A stretch of DNA of 64,000 nt from Bacillus sp. ISL-34 (lineage in GTDB: Bacteria; Bacillota; Bacilli; Bacillales; DSM-1321): the NCBI RefSeq assembly GCF_018613325.1, contig NZ_JAGGQJ010000003.1, positions 124,001 to 188,000 of the forward strand, read 5' to 3'. Positions 10,498 through 18,901 of this stretch are shown here, in pieces. Made by a program: the position numbers and the translations under genes. Position 1 is the stretch's first letter; every line of letters starts with the position of its first letter. Under the pieces are notes generated by a model. The model did not search any database. It saw only the letters and a list, made by a program, of their open reading frames with translations, and was not told where the DNA came from.

Positions 10498-10680
10498 TTA
10501 ACGCTGAGCATCTTGTTTGCCAAGCTCATAAGCTTCTTGCATTACGCTTTTAAAGAGCTCCATGAATGGCTCTGCCATCTCCATTGAGAATGGAATCCCG
10601 CTTGCTTCAAGCTTCGCTTTAGCCTCTGGGAAGTACTTCATGGCAATTCCCATAAATTCAAGAGTTTTATCTGAACTCAT
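10498..10680 (-). CDS. comZ: Competence protein ComZ
   Basis: 60 residues matching ComZ, reported in B. subtilis as a negative influence on comG expression. Conserved stretches: KTLEFMGIAMKYFPEAKAKLE, PFMELFKSVMQEAYELGKQDA. No membrane segment. The start follows GGGGGAAACGCGA. In B. subtilis comZ is co-transcribed behind med; here no med gene is found upstream, and the 220 bases before comZ are non-coding, so it probably has its own promoter or is read from the yjaV-like gene. Confidence 0.93.
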   Translation of the reverse strand: MSSDKTLEFMGIAMKYFPEAKAKLEASGIPFSMEMAEPFMELFKSVMQEAYELGKQDAQR

Positions 10681-10899
10681 TCGCGTTTCCCCCTATCTTT
10701 TGAATATTCATCATTATTATCATAATTCCACAGAACCCTTTCGTAAAGGGCGCACATATAAAATCATGAATATCTTTTGATGTTAATTCCTATCCTTGAC
10801 CATTATAGTACAAGACATATAGATTAGAGGCAAATATACAGTTTTGTCCTTTCCAAATAACAAAAATTTTCGATTTAATATTTAATTATCGCTCTCGCG

Positions 10900-11733
10900 T
10901 TAATCACGCTTTCCCCACTTTTTAAGTAAGTTTAATCGTTTATTATGTTTTCTTTGTAAAGCAATGCCTTCTTCTGGTTCCATTTTGCATTGCACTTCAA
11001 ATATTGTTCCTTTATTGATTTTAGTTGTTGTTTGGGAAGTGAATGAACCCACACTTTCACCAAATATTAACTCGGCACATTTATTCCAATGATCATCAAT
11101 ACTGCTGCACAATTGGATTTCCCTATCTGAAGATGAGGTAAGCACTGCTTCCAAAGCATTAACAAAATCAGTGATGTAGAGAGCATCTCCGGTATATTCC
11201 GCAGCAATTGCCGCTTTGATATCAGACTGTCCAAGCTGATTGATTCCAGCTTCAAAGCTCATGCCTTCCGTTTGCCAAGGTCCATAAATCGTCGGTAAAT
11301 ATATGATTTTTGCAGAATCCATTCCACGAATCGAGCTTAATATGGACTGAAATATACTGACATCTTTTTCAATGGGCATGAAAAGAACGAAATTTGGCGT
11401 TTCATTCTTGCCATTTTTTTTGCATTTCTCAATGAAGGTCACGATTTCTCCTATTACAAAATCGATTTTGTCCATTTTCCCGCTTTGAATATCGTAACAA
11501 GATATGAACACCGTGTCCTGCTGTGAAATATCCAATAATTTAAGTTTATTTATCGGAAAGTATATATAATTTGAATTCCTGCCTATTTCAAGTTCCTTTT
11601 CTTCCATAATATATTGATTTGCTTCGGAATCAGCCCAATCGATTCCGATTACTTCTTCACCTTGGTTCAAAAAATATTGAGTCACATAGAATCCCACAAA
11701 TCGATAAGTGCCAATGACAATGTTTGTTTGCAT
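10900..11733 (-). CDS. NAD-dependent epimerase-like protein (yjaV position), degenerate Rossmann motif
   Basis: 277 residues from the ATG at 11731-11733, chosen because GAGGAGG lies eight bases upstream; the frame extends 26 codons further without a site. The plan is that of an extended SDR / sugar epimerase: an N-terminal beta-alpha-beta unit (NIVIGTYRFVGFYVTQYFLNQG), an IIYLPTIYGPWQ stretch near residue 165, and a DALYITDFVNAL stretch. But the GxxGxxG dinucleotide loop is reduced to G-x5-G and no YxxxK catalytic pair is evident. In position it fits yjaV of B. subtilis, which I assign only by place. It is followed on its 5' side by the hydrolase-like gene, likely one transcript. Confidence 0.75.
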   Translation of the reverse strand: MQTNIVIGTYRFVGFYVTQYFLNQGEEVIGIDWADSEANQYIMEEKELEIGRNSNYIYFPINKLKLLDISQQDTVFISCYDIQSGKMDKIDFVIGEIVTFIEKCKKNGKNETPNFVLFMPIEKDVSIFQSILSSIRGMDSAKIIYLPTIYGPWQTEGMSFEAGINQLGQSDIKAAIAAEYTGDALYITDFVNALEAVLTSSSDREIQLCSSIDDHWNKCAELIFGESVGSFTSQTTTKINKGTIFEVQCKMEPEEGIALQRKHNKRLNLLKKWGKRD

Positions 11734-11835
11734 AAATACAGCCTCCTCGTATGCCATCAAGCCCACTTCACCCGGCACGTCTAGTTTTTTTAGATGCTGT
11801 ATCGTATGCAAACTATTGTAAAAATATATCTCTTC

Positions 11836-12558
11836 TCATAAAGTCTCTTCATTCTCATTGAAAAACTTCTGTATTTGATAGGGGATTTTATAACGTTTTT
11901 CGGGCAATATATACGTCAGCTGCAAGTCTGCTTTTCTAGCCAGCTGGATTTGCCGATAAAGGGAGGCTTGCTCTTTCCGTAAGCTTCCAAAAACCTGAAT
12001 CACTTTCATGGGGATATTCTCTGCGATTACTGAATCTTCAGTGTCCAGTATATGCTGTTCACATTCTGCCGGATCGAGCTCATATGCAGCAGCGATCTCG
12101 GACAGCCACTTTTTATAGAAGAACTTATTTTCCTTTTCTTTCTCCAGTTGTGCTTTCAGGGAAAAAACCGGATCGATCAATACGACGGACCGTATTTTAT
12201 TGCCAAGTTCATTCATTAACTTTAAGGCAAGGAGCGCGCCTGTCCCCTCTGCCAATATATGAACCCTTTGATTGACTATTTCTTTTTTCATGAAAAGAAT
12301 ATATAGGTTAAGGGAAAGCTCGAGCGCTTTTGGACTGCCCCAGTTAGCTCCGTGAAAATTGGATGAAAATAGCGTGTATCCGTATTCCTTTAAATATTCC
12401 AAAATCTGCAGCCTGCCAGGATGCTGCAGCCAAAAGCTGCTGTCTTTTTCGACAAAATGACTACGGTCTCCAATTACCATTACGGAAAAACCACTGGGCC
12501 GCTCTGGATAATAGATGATATTCCATTGGTCATCAATTTGAAAAGTTCGTTGTTCCAT
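11836..12558 (-). CDS. Alpha/beta-hydrolase-fold protein lacking the Ser nucleophile (yjaU position)
   Basis: 240 residues. The fold is recognisable: SVMVIGDRSHF strand, GYTLFSSNFHGANWG, the nucleophile-elbow region VHILAEGTGALLALKLM, and IRSVVLIDPVFSLKA. The usual G-x-S-x-G is A-E-G-T-G, so the catalytic serine position is glycine. It is therefore probably not an esterase in the normal sense. Located where B. subtilis has yjaU, next to the yjaV-like gene, 102 bases apart. The ATG 12556-12558 follows AAAGGAG. Function unknown. Confidence 0.75.
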   Translation of the reverse strand: MEQRTFQIDDQWNIIYYPERPSGFSVMVIGDRSHFVEKDSSFWLQHPGRLQILEYLKEYGYTLFSSNFHGANWGSPKALELSLNLYILFMKKEIVNQRVHILAEGTGALLALKLMNELGNKIRSVVLIDPVFSLKAQLEKEKENKFFYKKWLSEIAAAYELDPAECEQHILDTEDSVIAENIPMKVIQVFGSLRKEQASLYRQIQLARKADLQLTYILPEKRYKIPYQIQKFFNENEETL

Positions 12559-12793
12559 CGTTCAAACTCCTTTAAGGAATATTACTACTACTATATTAAT
12601 TTATGACGAAAAATAGAAAGGGTCAGTGGAAACGCCTAACTTCTTATCTTAAATTAACCAAGCACGGACGATTTTTGTTTTTATTTTTTCCGTATGATTT
12701 CCCTTTTGCCGTTTGAAACCAACTAGTCTGCCTGAAAAAGTTCTCTTATGATTTAATGTATTGAATTATTTAAAGGTTATTATTAAAAACACG

Positions 12794-12822
12794 TTTTAAC
12801 TGTATATTAATTATGGTAAGAT
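12794..12822 (+). promoter_or_regulatory. Candidate promoter of yjzD
   Basis: An extended -10 (TGGTAAGAT, 12814-12822) with a weak TTTTAA -35 seventeen bases upstream. The start codon is 34 bases downstream. The rest of 12559-12855 shows nothing else. Confidence 0.4.
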
Positions 12823-12855
12823 AAAAATGAATGTAGTGGAATGAGGTGAAATTCG

Positions 12856-13047
12856 ATGCGTTATGCTTGGACAATTTTTTGGACATTCTTATTAGTGCAT
12901 ATGACTGTATATGTTGTTTCTTCCATGATCGGAGTTTCATACGATGCTGCGCAGGGAACTATTTTAGGATTAGCTGCTGCTATCCTGATTTGCATCATCC
13001 CGGCTATCATGCCTGCAGGGCCAGCTAAAGACTCTCATCAACATTAA
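12856..13047 (+). CDS. yjzD: DUF2929 small membrane protein YjzD
   Basis: 63 residues with two membrane segments (about residues 5-25 and 34-54). The opening MRYAWTIFWTFLLVHMTVYVVSSM closely resembles B. subtilis YjzD, and the position beside the yjaU/yjaV-like genes agrees. The ATG follows GAGGTGAAATTCG. A clear terminator follows. Function unknown; it was linked to competence in older B. subtilis work by position only, which is not evidence of role. Confidence 0.85.
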   Translation: MRYAWTIFWTFLLVHMTVYVVSSMIGVSYDAAQGTILGLAAAILICIIPAIMPAGPAKDSHQH

Positions 13048-13054
13048 GAAGCAA

Positions 13055-13086
13055 AAGAGGACATCCTATTTAGGATGTCCTTTTTG
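13055..13086. terminator. Terminator between yjzD and clpB
   Basis: AGGACATCC and GGATGTCCT pair perfectly around a 6-base loop, with a T run on the plus strand (for yjzD). It can also serve clpB, which converges from the right. Confidence 0.88.
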
Positions 13087-13129
13087 TTATACCGTACTTT
13101 GCTTACGAGTAAACTACATTTCAACGTTT

Positions 13130-15724
13130 TTATATGACGACCAATTCATTATGATCATGATCATAATCAATCGTTATTCCTTCTTTAAGCTCAACAGTCC
13201 CGGCAATGATTTTACGGGCGATTTTCGTTTCCAGATGCTTTTGGATGAATCGCTTCAGCGGCCTTGCCCCATATACCGGATCATATCCTTGGTCCGCAAT
13301 GAATTCCTTAGCCGCTTCAGTGACGTTCAGGACTATATTTTGTTCAGTTAACCTTACTTGTAATTGATGAACCATTTTATCTACGATTTCAACGATTTCT
13401 TGTTTCGTCAGAGGTTTGAATAAAACGATGTCATCAACACGATTCAAAAATTCCGGACGGAAATGCCCTCTTAATTCTTTAAAGACCAGATCTTTTATTT
13501 CTTCTTCAATGCCGCCATCCACCCGGTTGGACTGCAATAAGAAATGGGATCCGATATTGGAAGTCATGATGATCACCGTATTTTTACAGTTGATTGTTCT
13601 TCCTTGGGAGTCTGTTATCCTTCCATCATCCAGCATTTGCAGCAAAATATTGAAGACTTCTGGATGCGCCTTTTCTATTTCGTCCAATAATATGACTGAG
13701 TATGGATTTCTCCTAACAGCCTCCGTAAGTTGGCCGCCTTCCTCAAACCCAACATATCCAGGAGGTGCACCAACAAGGCGGGACACGGAATGTTTCTCCA
13801 TATATTCCGACATATCGATTCGGATCATATGTTCCTCACTATCGAATAACGTTTCTGCCAATGCTTTTACCAATTCGGTTTTACCGACACCCGTCGGTCC
13901 AAGAAAAATGAATGAACCGATTGGCCTGTTTGGATCTTTAATTCCAGCCCTTGCTCTTAAAACAGCATCGGATACGAGTTCCACCGCTTCTCCTTGACCG
14001 ATTACGCGTTCATGCAGGATATCAGACAGGCGAAGCAGCTTTTCCCTTTCACTTTCCACCAGCTTGCTTACCGGAATCCCCGTCCACCTTGCAACAATCG
14101 AGGCAATTTCCTCCTCCGTCACTTCCTGGCGAAGCAATCGTGATTCCTGTTTTTCCTTTTCCAATTCGTCTTCCATTGCTTCCAATTCTTTTTGAAGCTG
14201 CGGAATCCTCCCATGCCGAAGTTCAGCTGCCCGATTAAGGTCATAGTCATTCTCTGCTTGTTCCAGTTCATGACGCAGTTTCTCAAGCTCTTCACGTTGA
14301 TCCTGCACCTTTTGAAGCACTGATTTCTCCATTTGCCACTTGGATTTCATGCTATTCGCTTGATCCTGAAGTTCTGATAGCTCTTTTTGAAGCACTTCCA
14401 GCCTTACTCTGCTTTGATGGTCCTCCTCATTTTTCAAGGCCGCTTCCTCAATTTCAAGTTGCATGACTTTTCTCGTGATTTCATCCAACTCGGATGGCAT
14501 TGAGTCGATTTCCATTCGGATCATCGCACATGCTTCATCCACAAGATCTATCGCTTTATCCGGTAAAAATCGCTCCGTTATATATCGGTTCGAAAGGACA
14601 GAGGCCGCAACGATTGCCCGATCATGTATCCTGACGCCATGGTGAATTTCAAACCGTTCCTTTAATCCCCGCAAAATTGAAATCGTATCTTCAACATCCG
14701 GTTCAGGAACCAGAACCTGTTGGAAACGGCGTTCCAGTGCCGGATCCTTTTCAATATATTGCCGATATTCATCAAGGGTCGTTGCACCGATACAATGCAG
14801 CTCACCGCGTGCAAGCATCGGCTTTAACATATTTCCGGCATCAAGTGCGCCATCCGTTCTTCCTGCACCGACAATTGTGTGCAATTCATCAATGAATAAA
14901 AGAATTTTACCGTCACTCTTCTTGATCTCATTCAACACCGCTTTTAGGCGTTCCTCAAATTCACCGCGGAATTTGGCGCCAGCGACAAGCGCACTCATAT
15001 CCAGTGAAAAAACGGTCTTGTCCTTTAACCCCTCCGGCACATCCTTCCTGACGATCCTTTGTGCCAACCCCTCGACGATGGCTGTTTTACCTACTCCAGG
15101 TTCTCCTATTAAAACAGGATTATTTTTCGTTTTACGTGAAAGGATCCGGATGACGTTCCGGATTTCCGTATCTCGGCCGATTACGGGATCGACCTTTCCC
15201 GATTTAACCTCAGCAACGAGATCTCTGCCGTATTTTTTCAGTACTTCATAAGTGCTTTCAGGATTTTGACTAGTCACTCGCTGATTCCCCCTTATATCGT
15301 TTATAACCTGTTTTGCTTTACCATAATCAATACCATATGATGAAAAAAGCCTATTTACATTCGTTTTATTGACTTGCAGCGACGCAAGCAGTATATGTTC
15401 GACAGATAAGTATTCATCCTCCCACATCTGCATTTCCTTTTCGGCAGCCGTCAAAATTTGCTGCAGGGAGGCTGACATGTAAACCTGGGAAACACTCCCG
15501 CTCACTTCCGGTAATCGATCCAGTTCCTTATTTAACTCTATATCAAATAGATTCATCGGTTTACCAGATTCCGATAAAATCCTGATTAATAAACTTTCAT
15601 CCTGTTCCATTAAGGTCTTTAATAAATGAAGCTCCGTCAGCTCGGGATTCCCTCTATCTTTGGCTAGTTCCTGGCCGCCAATGAACGCCTGTTGGGTTCT
15701 CTCCGTCATTTTATTAATATCCAT
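13130..15724 (-). CDS. clpB: ATP-dependent chaperone (disaggregase) ClpB
   Basis: 864 residues; the ATG at 15722-15724 follows GGGAGG by seven bases. With DnaK it pulls proteins out of aggregates. Domains in order: Clp-N repeat domain (1-145), first AAA+ module with Walker A GEPGVGKT at 207-214 and LLFIDELH, the long coiled-coil middle domain (roughly 400-520, with many charged repeats), and a second AAA+ module with Walker A GPTGVGKT near 600 and [11 protein letters not shown]. The long middle domain separates it from ClpC and ClpE. B. subtilis itself lacks clpB. A CtsR operator and a SigA-type promoter lie upstream. Confidence 0.97.
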   Translation of the reverse strand: MDINKMTERTQQAFIGGQELAKDRGNPELTELHLLKTLMEQDESLLIRILSESGKPMNLFDIELNKELDRLPEVSGSVSQVYMSASLQQILTAAEKEMQMWEDEYLSVEHILLASLQVNKTNVNRLFSSYGIDYGKAKQVINDIRGNQRVTSQNPESTYEVLKKYGRDLVAEVKSGKVDPVIGRDTEIRNVIRILSRKTKNNPVLIGEPGVGKTAIVEGLAQRIVRKDVPEGLKDKTVFSLDMSALVAGAKFRGEFEERLKAVLNEIKKSDGKILLFIDELHTIVGAGRTDGALDAGNMLKPMLARGELHCIGATTLDEYRQYIEKDPALERRFQQVLVPEPDVEDTISILRGLKERFEIHHGVRIHDRAIVAASVLSNRYITERFLPDKAIDLVDEACAMIRMEIDSMPSELDEITRKVMQLEIEEAALKNEEDHQSRVRLEVLQKELSELQDQANSMKSKWQMEKSVLQKVQDQREELEKLRHELEQAENDYDLNRAAELRHGRIPQLQKELEAMEDELEKEKQESRLLRQEVTEEEIASIVARWTGIPVSKLVESEREKLLRLSDILHERVIGQGEAVELVSDAVLRARAGIKDPNRPIGSFIFLGPTGVGKTELVKALAETLFDSEEHMIRIDMSEYMEKHSVSRLVGAPPGYVGFEEGGQLTEAVRRNPYSVILLDEIEKAHPEVFNILLQMLDDGRITDSQGRTINCKNTVIIMTSNIGSHFLLQSNRVDGGIEEEIKDLVFKELRGHFRPEFLNRVDDIVLFKPLTKQEIVEIVDKMVHQLQVRLTEQNIVLNVTEAAKEFIADQGYDPVYGARPLKRFIQKHLETKIARKIIAGTVELKEGITIDYDHDHNELVVI

Positions 15725-15770
15725 CTTAAAACCTCCCATTCATCTATATCATGAACGAATTCCCACTCGG

Positions 15771-15787
15771 TTTGACCAAATTTGACC
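15771..15787 (-). promoter_or_regulatory. CtsR operator of clpB
   Basis: The minus strand reads GGTCAAATTTGGTCAAA, a perfect heptad direct repeat with a 3-base gap, as in the CtsR consensus. It lies just after the -10 box, where bound CtsR would block initiation. Predicts heat-shock and protein-stress induction of clpB. Confidence 0.93.
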
Positions 15788-15798
15788 TTTATATTTTC

Positions 15799-15826
15799 AT
15801 TATACTTCTAATTTAGCCCATGTAAA
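15799..15826 (-). promoter_or_regulatory. SigA-type promoter of clpB
   Basis: Minus strand: TTTACA (15821-15826), 16-base spacer, TATAAT (15799-15804). The CtsR box lies 11 bases downstream. Confidence 0.75.
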
Positions 15827-15865
15827 GGAAAGTTATAAAAAATGCAGGAGGTATGGATGTTAAAC

Positions 15866-15896
15866 GAAAAAAACCTTTCTTCATATAGAAGAAAGG
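15866..15896 (-). terminator. Terminator of the gentisate operon
   Basis: On the minus strand, CCTTTCTTC and GAAGAAAGG pair perfectly around TATAT and are followed by TTTTTTT. It lies about 40 bases after the hydroxylase stop. Confidence 0.9.
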
Positions 15897-15937
15897 CAGA
15901 CCCATTTGTAAAATGCATAAGGATGAAACAAAACGGA

Positions 15938-17140
15938 TTATGCTTTAACGGCCGTTTTATTATAACCATGAAATTCATCGACGAATTGGAAATCCTTATC
16001 CGTCCGACCTGCAAGGATCGTATCTCGAAGCAGAATGCCTGCATCGGTCGTATTGTGAATGATTTCCCCCCACATTCTTGCGCTCGTTTGAACATTAGCC
16101 GTGCGCGGAATGCGTTCCTCTTGATATTCCAAAAATGCCTGTTCAATGTCATTCCCATGCTTATGAAGCATATCCGACAAATAAGCTGCATCTTCTAAAG
16201 CCTGGCAAGCGCCTTGTGCCAAGTATTGAAGCATCGGATGTGCCGCATCGCCCATAAGCGTAATTCTTCCTTTTGTCCAATTATCAATTGGTAAACGGTC
16301 ATACATCGGCCAGCGGCGTTGCCTTTGAATGAATGAAATCGCATTCTGAACAAGCTCGCAAGTTCCGGCAAATACACGGTCCATTTCTTCCGGGGTTCCC
16401 CATTGATCTGTTTTTTCGTTTTCTTCCGTATATTGAGAACTTTTGAAGACCACTACTTGGTTGTATAGTTCTCCCCTTCTAACCGGATATTGAACAAGAT
16501 GAAGGTCTGGCCCAATCCACATGTAAACATCATCTAAATCTCCATGGCTCGTAACCTCTTCCATCGGGATCGCTCCCCTGTATGCAACATATTGAGAGCA
16601 GACCGGCTGATCTTCCACAAAAAGTTTCCTTGCCTTGGACCATAATCCATCGGCTCCAATGACAGCAGTTCCTGAATGTTGTGACCCGTTGGCAGAGGTA
16701 ACCGTCACTTCACCTTCATTTTCTACTGTCTCAATAATGGTTTGATTCGTAACCAGTTCGATATACGTGTTCTTTTCACATGCTTCAGCCAGTACTTTAT
16801 GCAAATCGGAACGATGCAAAACAACATACGGAGCTCCATATCTTTCTTTATAAACATCACCTAAATCCAAAGCGGAAAGCTCTTTTCCGGTAAAAGCATC
16901 CATCAGCACCAATCTTTTTGGAAATACTGCAATTTCATTGATTTTATCCATGACGCCTAAACGCTGCAATACGTTGGTGGCATTTGCTGCAAGCTGAATC
17001 CCTGCACCAATTTCACCAAATTCGGGAGCTTGTTCAAGGACTTTTACATACTGTTTTGTTTCTGCGATTCCTAAAGCAGTTGCCAATCCGCCAATTCCCC
17101 CACCGATAACGATGAATGGTTTATTTTCTGTGTTCATCAT
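15938..17140 (-). CDS. FAD-dependent 3-hydroxybenzoate 6-monooxygenase
   Basis: 400-residue group A flavoprotein monooxygenase. It has the FAD-binding GGGIGGLATALGI loop near residue 15, the HRSDLHKVL region, the DG motif (VIGADGLWSKARK) and GDAAHPMLQYLAQGACQALEDA near residue 290 for the ribityl/phosphate contact. Family members hydroxylate 3-hydroxybenzoate or salicylate; with gentisate dioxygenase as the next gene upstream, 6-hydroxylation of 3-hydroxybenzoate to gentisate using NADH and O2 is the best reading. Last gene of the operon. The ATG at 17138-17140 (AGGGGG five bases before) is preferred over an in-frame TTG one codon upstream. Confidence 0.85.
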   Translation of the reverse strand: MMNTENKPFIVIGGGIGGLATALGIAETKQYVKVLEQAPEFGEIGAGIQLAANATNVLQRLGVMDKINEIAVFPKRLVLMDAFTGKELSALDLGDVYKERYGAPYVVLHRSDLHKVLAEACEKNTYIELVTNQTIIETVENEGEVTVTSANGSQHSGTAVIGADGLWSKARKLFVEDQPVCSQYVAYRGAIPMEEVTSHGDLDDVYMWIGPDLHLVQYPVRRGELYNQVVVFKSSQYTEENEKTDQWGTPEEMDRVFAGTCELVQNAISFIQRQRRWPMYDRLPIDNWTKGRITLMGDAAHPMLQYLAQGACQALEDAAYLSDMLHKHGNDIEQAFLEYQEERIPRTANVQTSARMWGEIIHNTTDAGILLRDTILAGRTDKDFQFVDEFHGYNKTAVKA

Positions 17141-17265
17141 CAATTCCCCCTATATTAGTTGCTTTTAGCCAATGTTGCAGACCACTACCACAGTAAGCGT
17201 TTTCATTCGACTGGCATTCCATATATTCATCAGGATTTAAGCTGAAGATTCCATACAGATCATTT

Positions 17266-18378
17266 TCAAACCAAAACAGGCTTGAATTCACTTTCAACCT
17301 TTTGGTAACCATTGTTTGCGTCTAATGCTTGTTGCTGTTCCAATTCGAATCTCTCCATTATTGGTAGGTCGTTTACCGAGAATAAGTAAGAATCCGCTTC
17401 TGCAACGTGCTCATGCCATGCCCAATTCGGAACGACGAAATAATCTCCCTTGGACCAGTCAAAACGCACTCCATTAATGACCGTATAGCCTGACCCTTGG
17501 TGCACTTGATAAATTGTGGAATGGGTATGGCGATGTGCTTTCGTATGGAAACCTTTCGGAAGTTTCTGCATCCATGCCCCCATCGTCGGATTGGCCGTTT
17601 GGCCATTTGATGGATTGATATATTCCACGGCGAAACCATCATATGGGTCCGGTTCAAAATTCATTAATCCTTCTATCGCTGCTTTGGTGCCTTTCCACTT
17701 GTAGTTGGCAAGCGGTGCCACTTGTGAATAACGGTCGGATACTGGACGAACCATACCGCCTTGATAACGGAGCTCTGAAAAATTATCCGGCCGTTTAGGC
17801 GTTTCAATCCGATCTGGATATGGTTCAAAGAAAGTGCCACCTATGGAATAGATGGTTGGGATATCAAGGGCATCCATCCAAATCATTGGTTTTTCGCCAA
17901 CATGTCCATGGCCATGCCATAGGTTTTTAGGCGTAATCAAGAAATCTCCTTCTTCCATGAAGATCCTTTCTCCCTGCACGATGGAGTAGGCACCTTCACC
18001 ATTCGTAATGAAACGAAGGGCACTTTGGGAGTGACGGTGGGAAGGGGCCACTTCACCTGGCAACAATAGCTGAACCGCTGCATATAGCGTTTGTGTTGTC
18101 GAAGCCCATCCCCAAGGCTGACGATAAGTGAGTCCAGGGTTCTGGAAATAAATGGCCCTGCGTTCCCCGCCTCGGTCAGGTGTGAAGATTTCAGCTGCTT
18201 CCATCAATTTTTTTGTCAAAAGCTCTTCTTTCCATAAATAAGCATGTGCATGAGGTTTAGGTTCATGGTCCATCAGAGCGGGAATGGCTTCCCACAGCGG
18301 GCCAAGGTTATACTGCTGAATATCCTTTGTAAAATCTTTTACGATTGTACTATTCATGTATTCCGATTTTTCAGCCAT
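17266..18378 (-). CDS. Gentisate 1,2-dioxygenase
   Basis: 370 residues, two cupin domains. It opens the aromatic ring of gentisate with O2 and Fe(II), giving maleylpyruvate. The N-terminal cupin holds the metal ligands His114 and His116 (PSHRHSQSALRF) and His155 (NLWHGHGH); the C-terminal cupin keeps HRHTHSTIYQVHQG and NWAWHEH, so both halves look intact. Length is normal for bacterial gentisate dioxygenases (about 350-370). AGGGA precedes the ATG. A gap of 125 bases separates it from the hydroxylase downstream; the overlapping frame in that gap has no start signal and is not called. Confidence 0.94.
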   Translation of the reverse strand: MAEKSEYMNSTIVKDFTKDIQQYNLGPLWEAIPALMDHEPKPHAHAYLWKEELLTKKLMEAAEIFTPDRGGERRAIYFQNPGLTYRQPWGWASTTQTLYAAVQLLLPGEVAPSHRHSQSALRFITNGEGAYSIVQGERIFMEEGDFLITPKNLWHGHGHVGEKPMIWMDALDIPTIYSIGGTFFEPYPDRIETPKRPDNFSELRYQGGMVRPVSDRYSQVAPLANYKWKGTKAAIEGLMNFEPDPYDGFAVEYINPSNGQTANPTMGAWMQKLPKGFHTKAHRHTHSTIYQVHQGSGYTVINGVRFDWSKGDYFVVPNWAWHEHVAEADSYLFSVNDLPIMERFELEQQQALDANNGYQKVESEFKPVLV

Positions 18379-18408
18379 ATTAATCCCTACTTTCTTTTTT
18401 ATCTTTCC

Positions 18409-18900
18409 TCACTGGACTTTGGAAAGATTTCGCTTAATTTGATCATAGTGTCCTGAAATATGCTCATCGATGAAGTGATCGACTATATACGAAACCGGTT
18501 TGTTTCCGAATTTAGCGAAATTCCGGTGTGGCGATTCATTGGATAGTGTTTCTTCATCTAAATTCCCAAGACCGCTCTCCACTTTATATTTAAGCTCCTC
18601 CACTTGCCTCATGACATCATCAACAGCGAGTTTGTCTGTATCGGTAACTGCTGCCAATCGGGCTGGATCTTGCAATCCACGCCCCCATTCGGCTCCAGGC
18701 ATCGCTATTACAGTTTCCACTTCACCTAACCAATAAGGAATGGCTTCAGCTAAATGGGAAAGTATCTGCATGATTGACCATTCATCCTCTCCTGGTTTAA
18801 ATCGGATCGTTTCTTCCGGTAGGTTTGCCACTGTCTCAAGAATGTGGTCGATTGATTGTTGAACCGATTGGATTGATGTCCCGATTTCCTGATAAGCCAT
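18409..18900 (-). CDS. DinB-fold protein, candidate thiol-dependent maleylpyruvate isomerase
   Basis: 163-residue four-helix DinB/YfiT-type protein. Likely metal ligands are His49 (QILSHLAEA) and the HxxxH pair His147/His151 (DEHISGHYDQ). Starts one base after the fumarylpyruvate hydrolase stop, with its GGGAGGGAAA site inside that gene, so the two are translationally coupled. In actinobacteria the isomerase joining gentisate dioxygenase to fumarylpyruvate hydrolase is a mycothiol-dependent DinB protein. Bacilli use bacillithiol, so this protein, filling the only missing step of the operon, is plausibly a bacillithiol-dependent isomerase. Fold: fairly sure. Function: inference from context. 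Confidence 0.8.
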   Translation of the reverse strand: MAYQEIGTSIQSVQQSIDHILETVANLPEETIRFKPGEDEWSIMQILSHLAEAIPYWLGEVETVIAMPGAEWGRGLQDPARLAAVTDTDKLAVDDVMRQVEELKYKVESGLGNLDEETLSNESPHRNFAKFGNKPVSYIVDHFIDEHISGHYDQIKRNLSKVQ

Positions 18901-18901
18901 T

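Noticed and set aside
12846-13028. Second frame overlapping yjzD
   Set aside because: Shadow of yjzD in another frame; the yjzD frame has the ribosome site and the known family sequence.
17121-17312. 63-codon frame between the gentisate dioxygenase and the hydroxylase
   Set aside because: Overlaps the dioxygenase end in another frame, lacks a ribosome site and matches no isomerase family; the DinB gene is a better candidate for the missing step.
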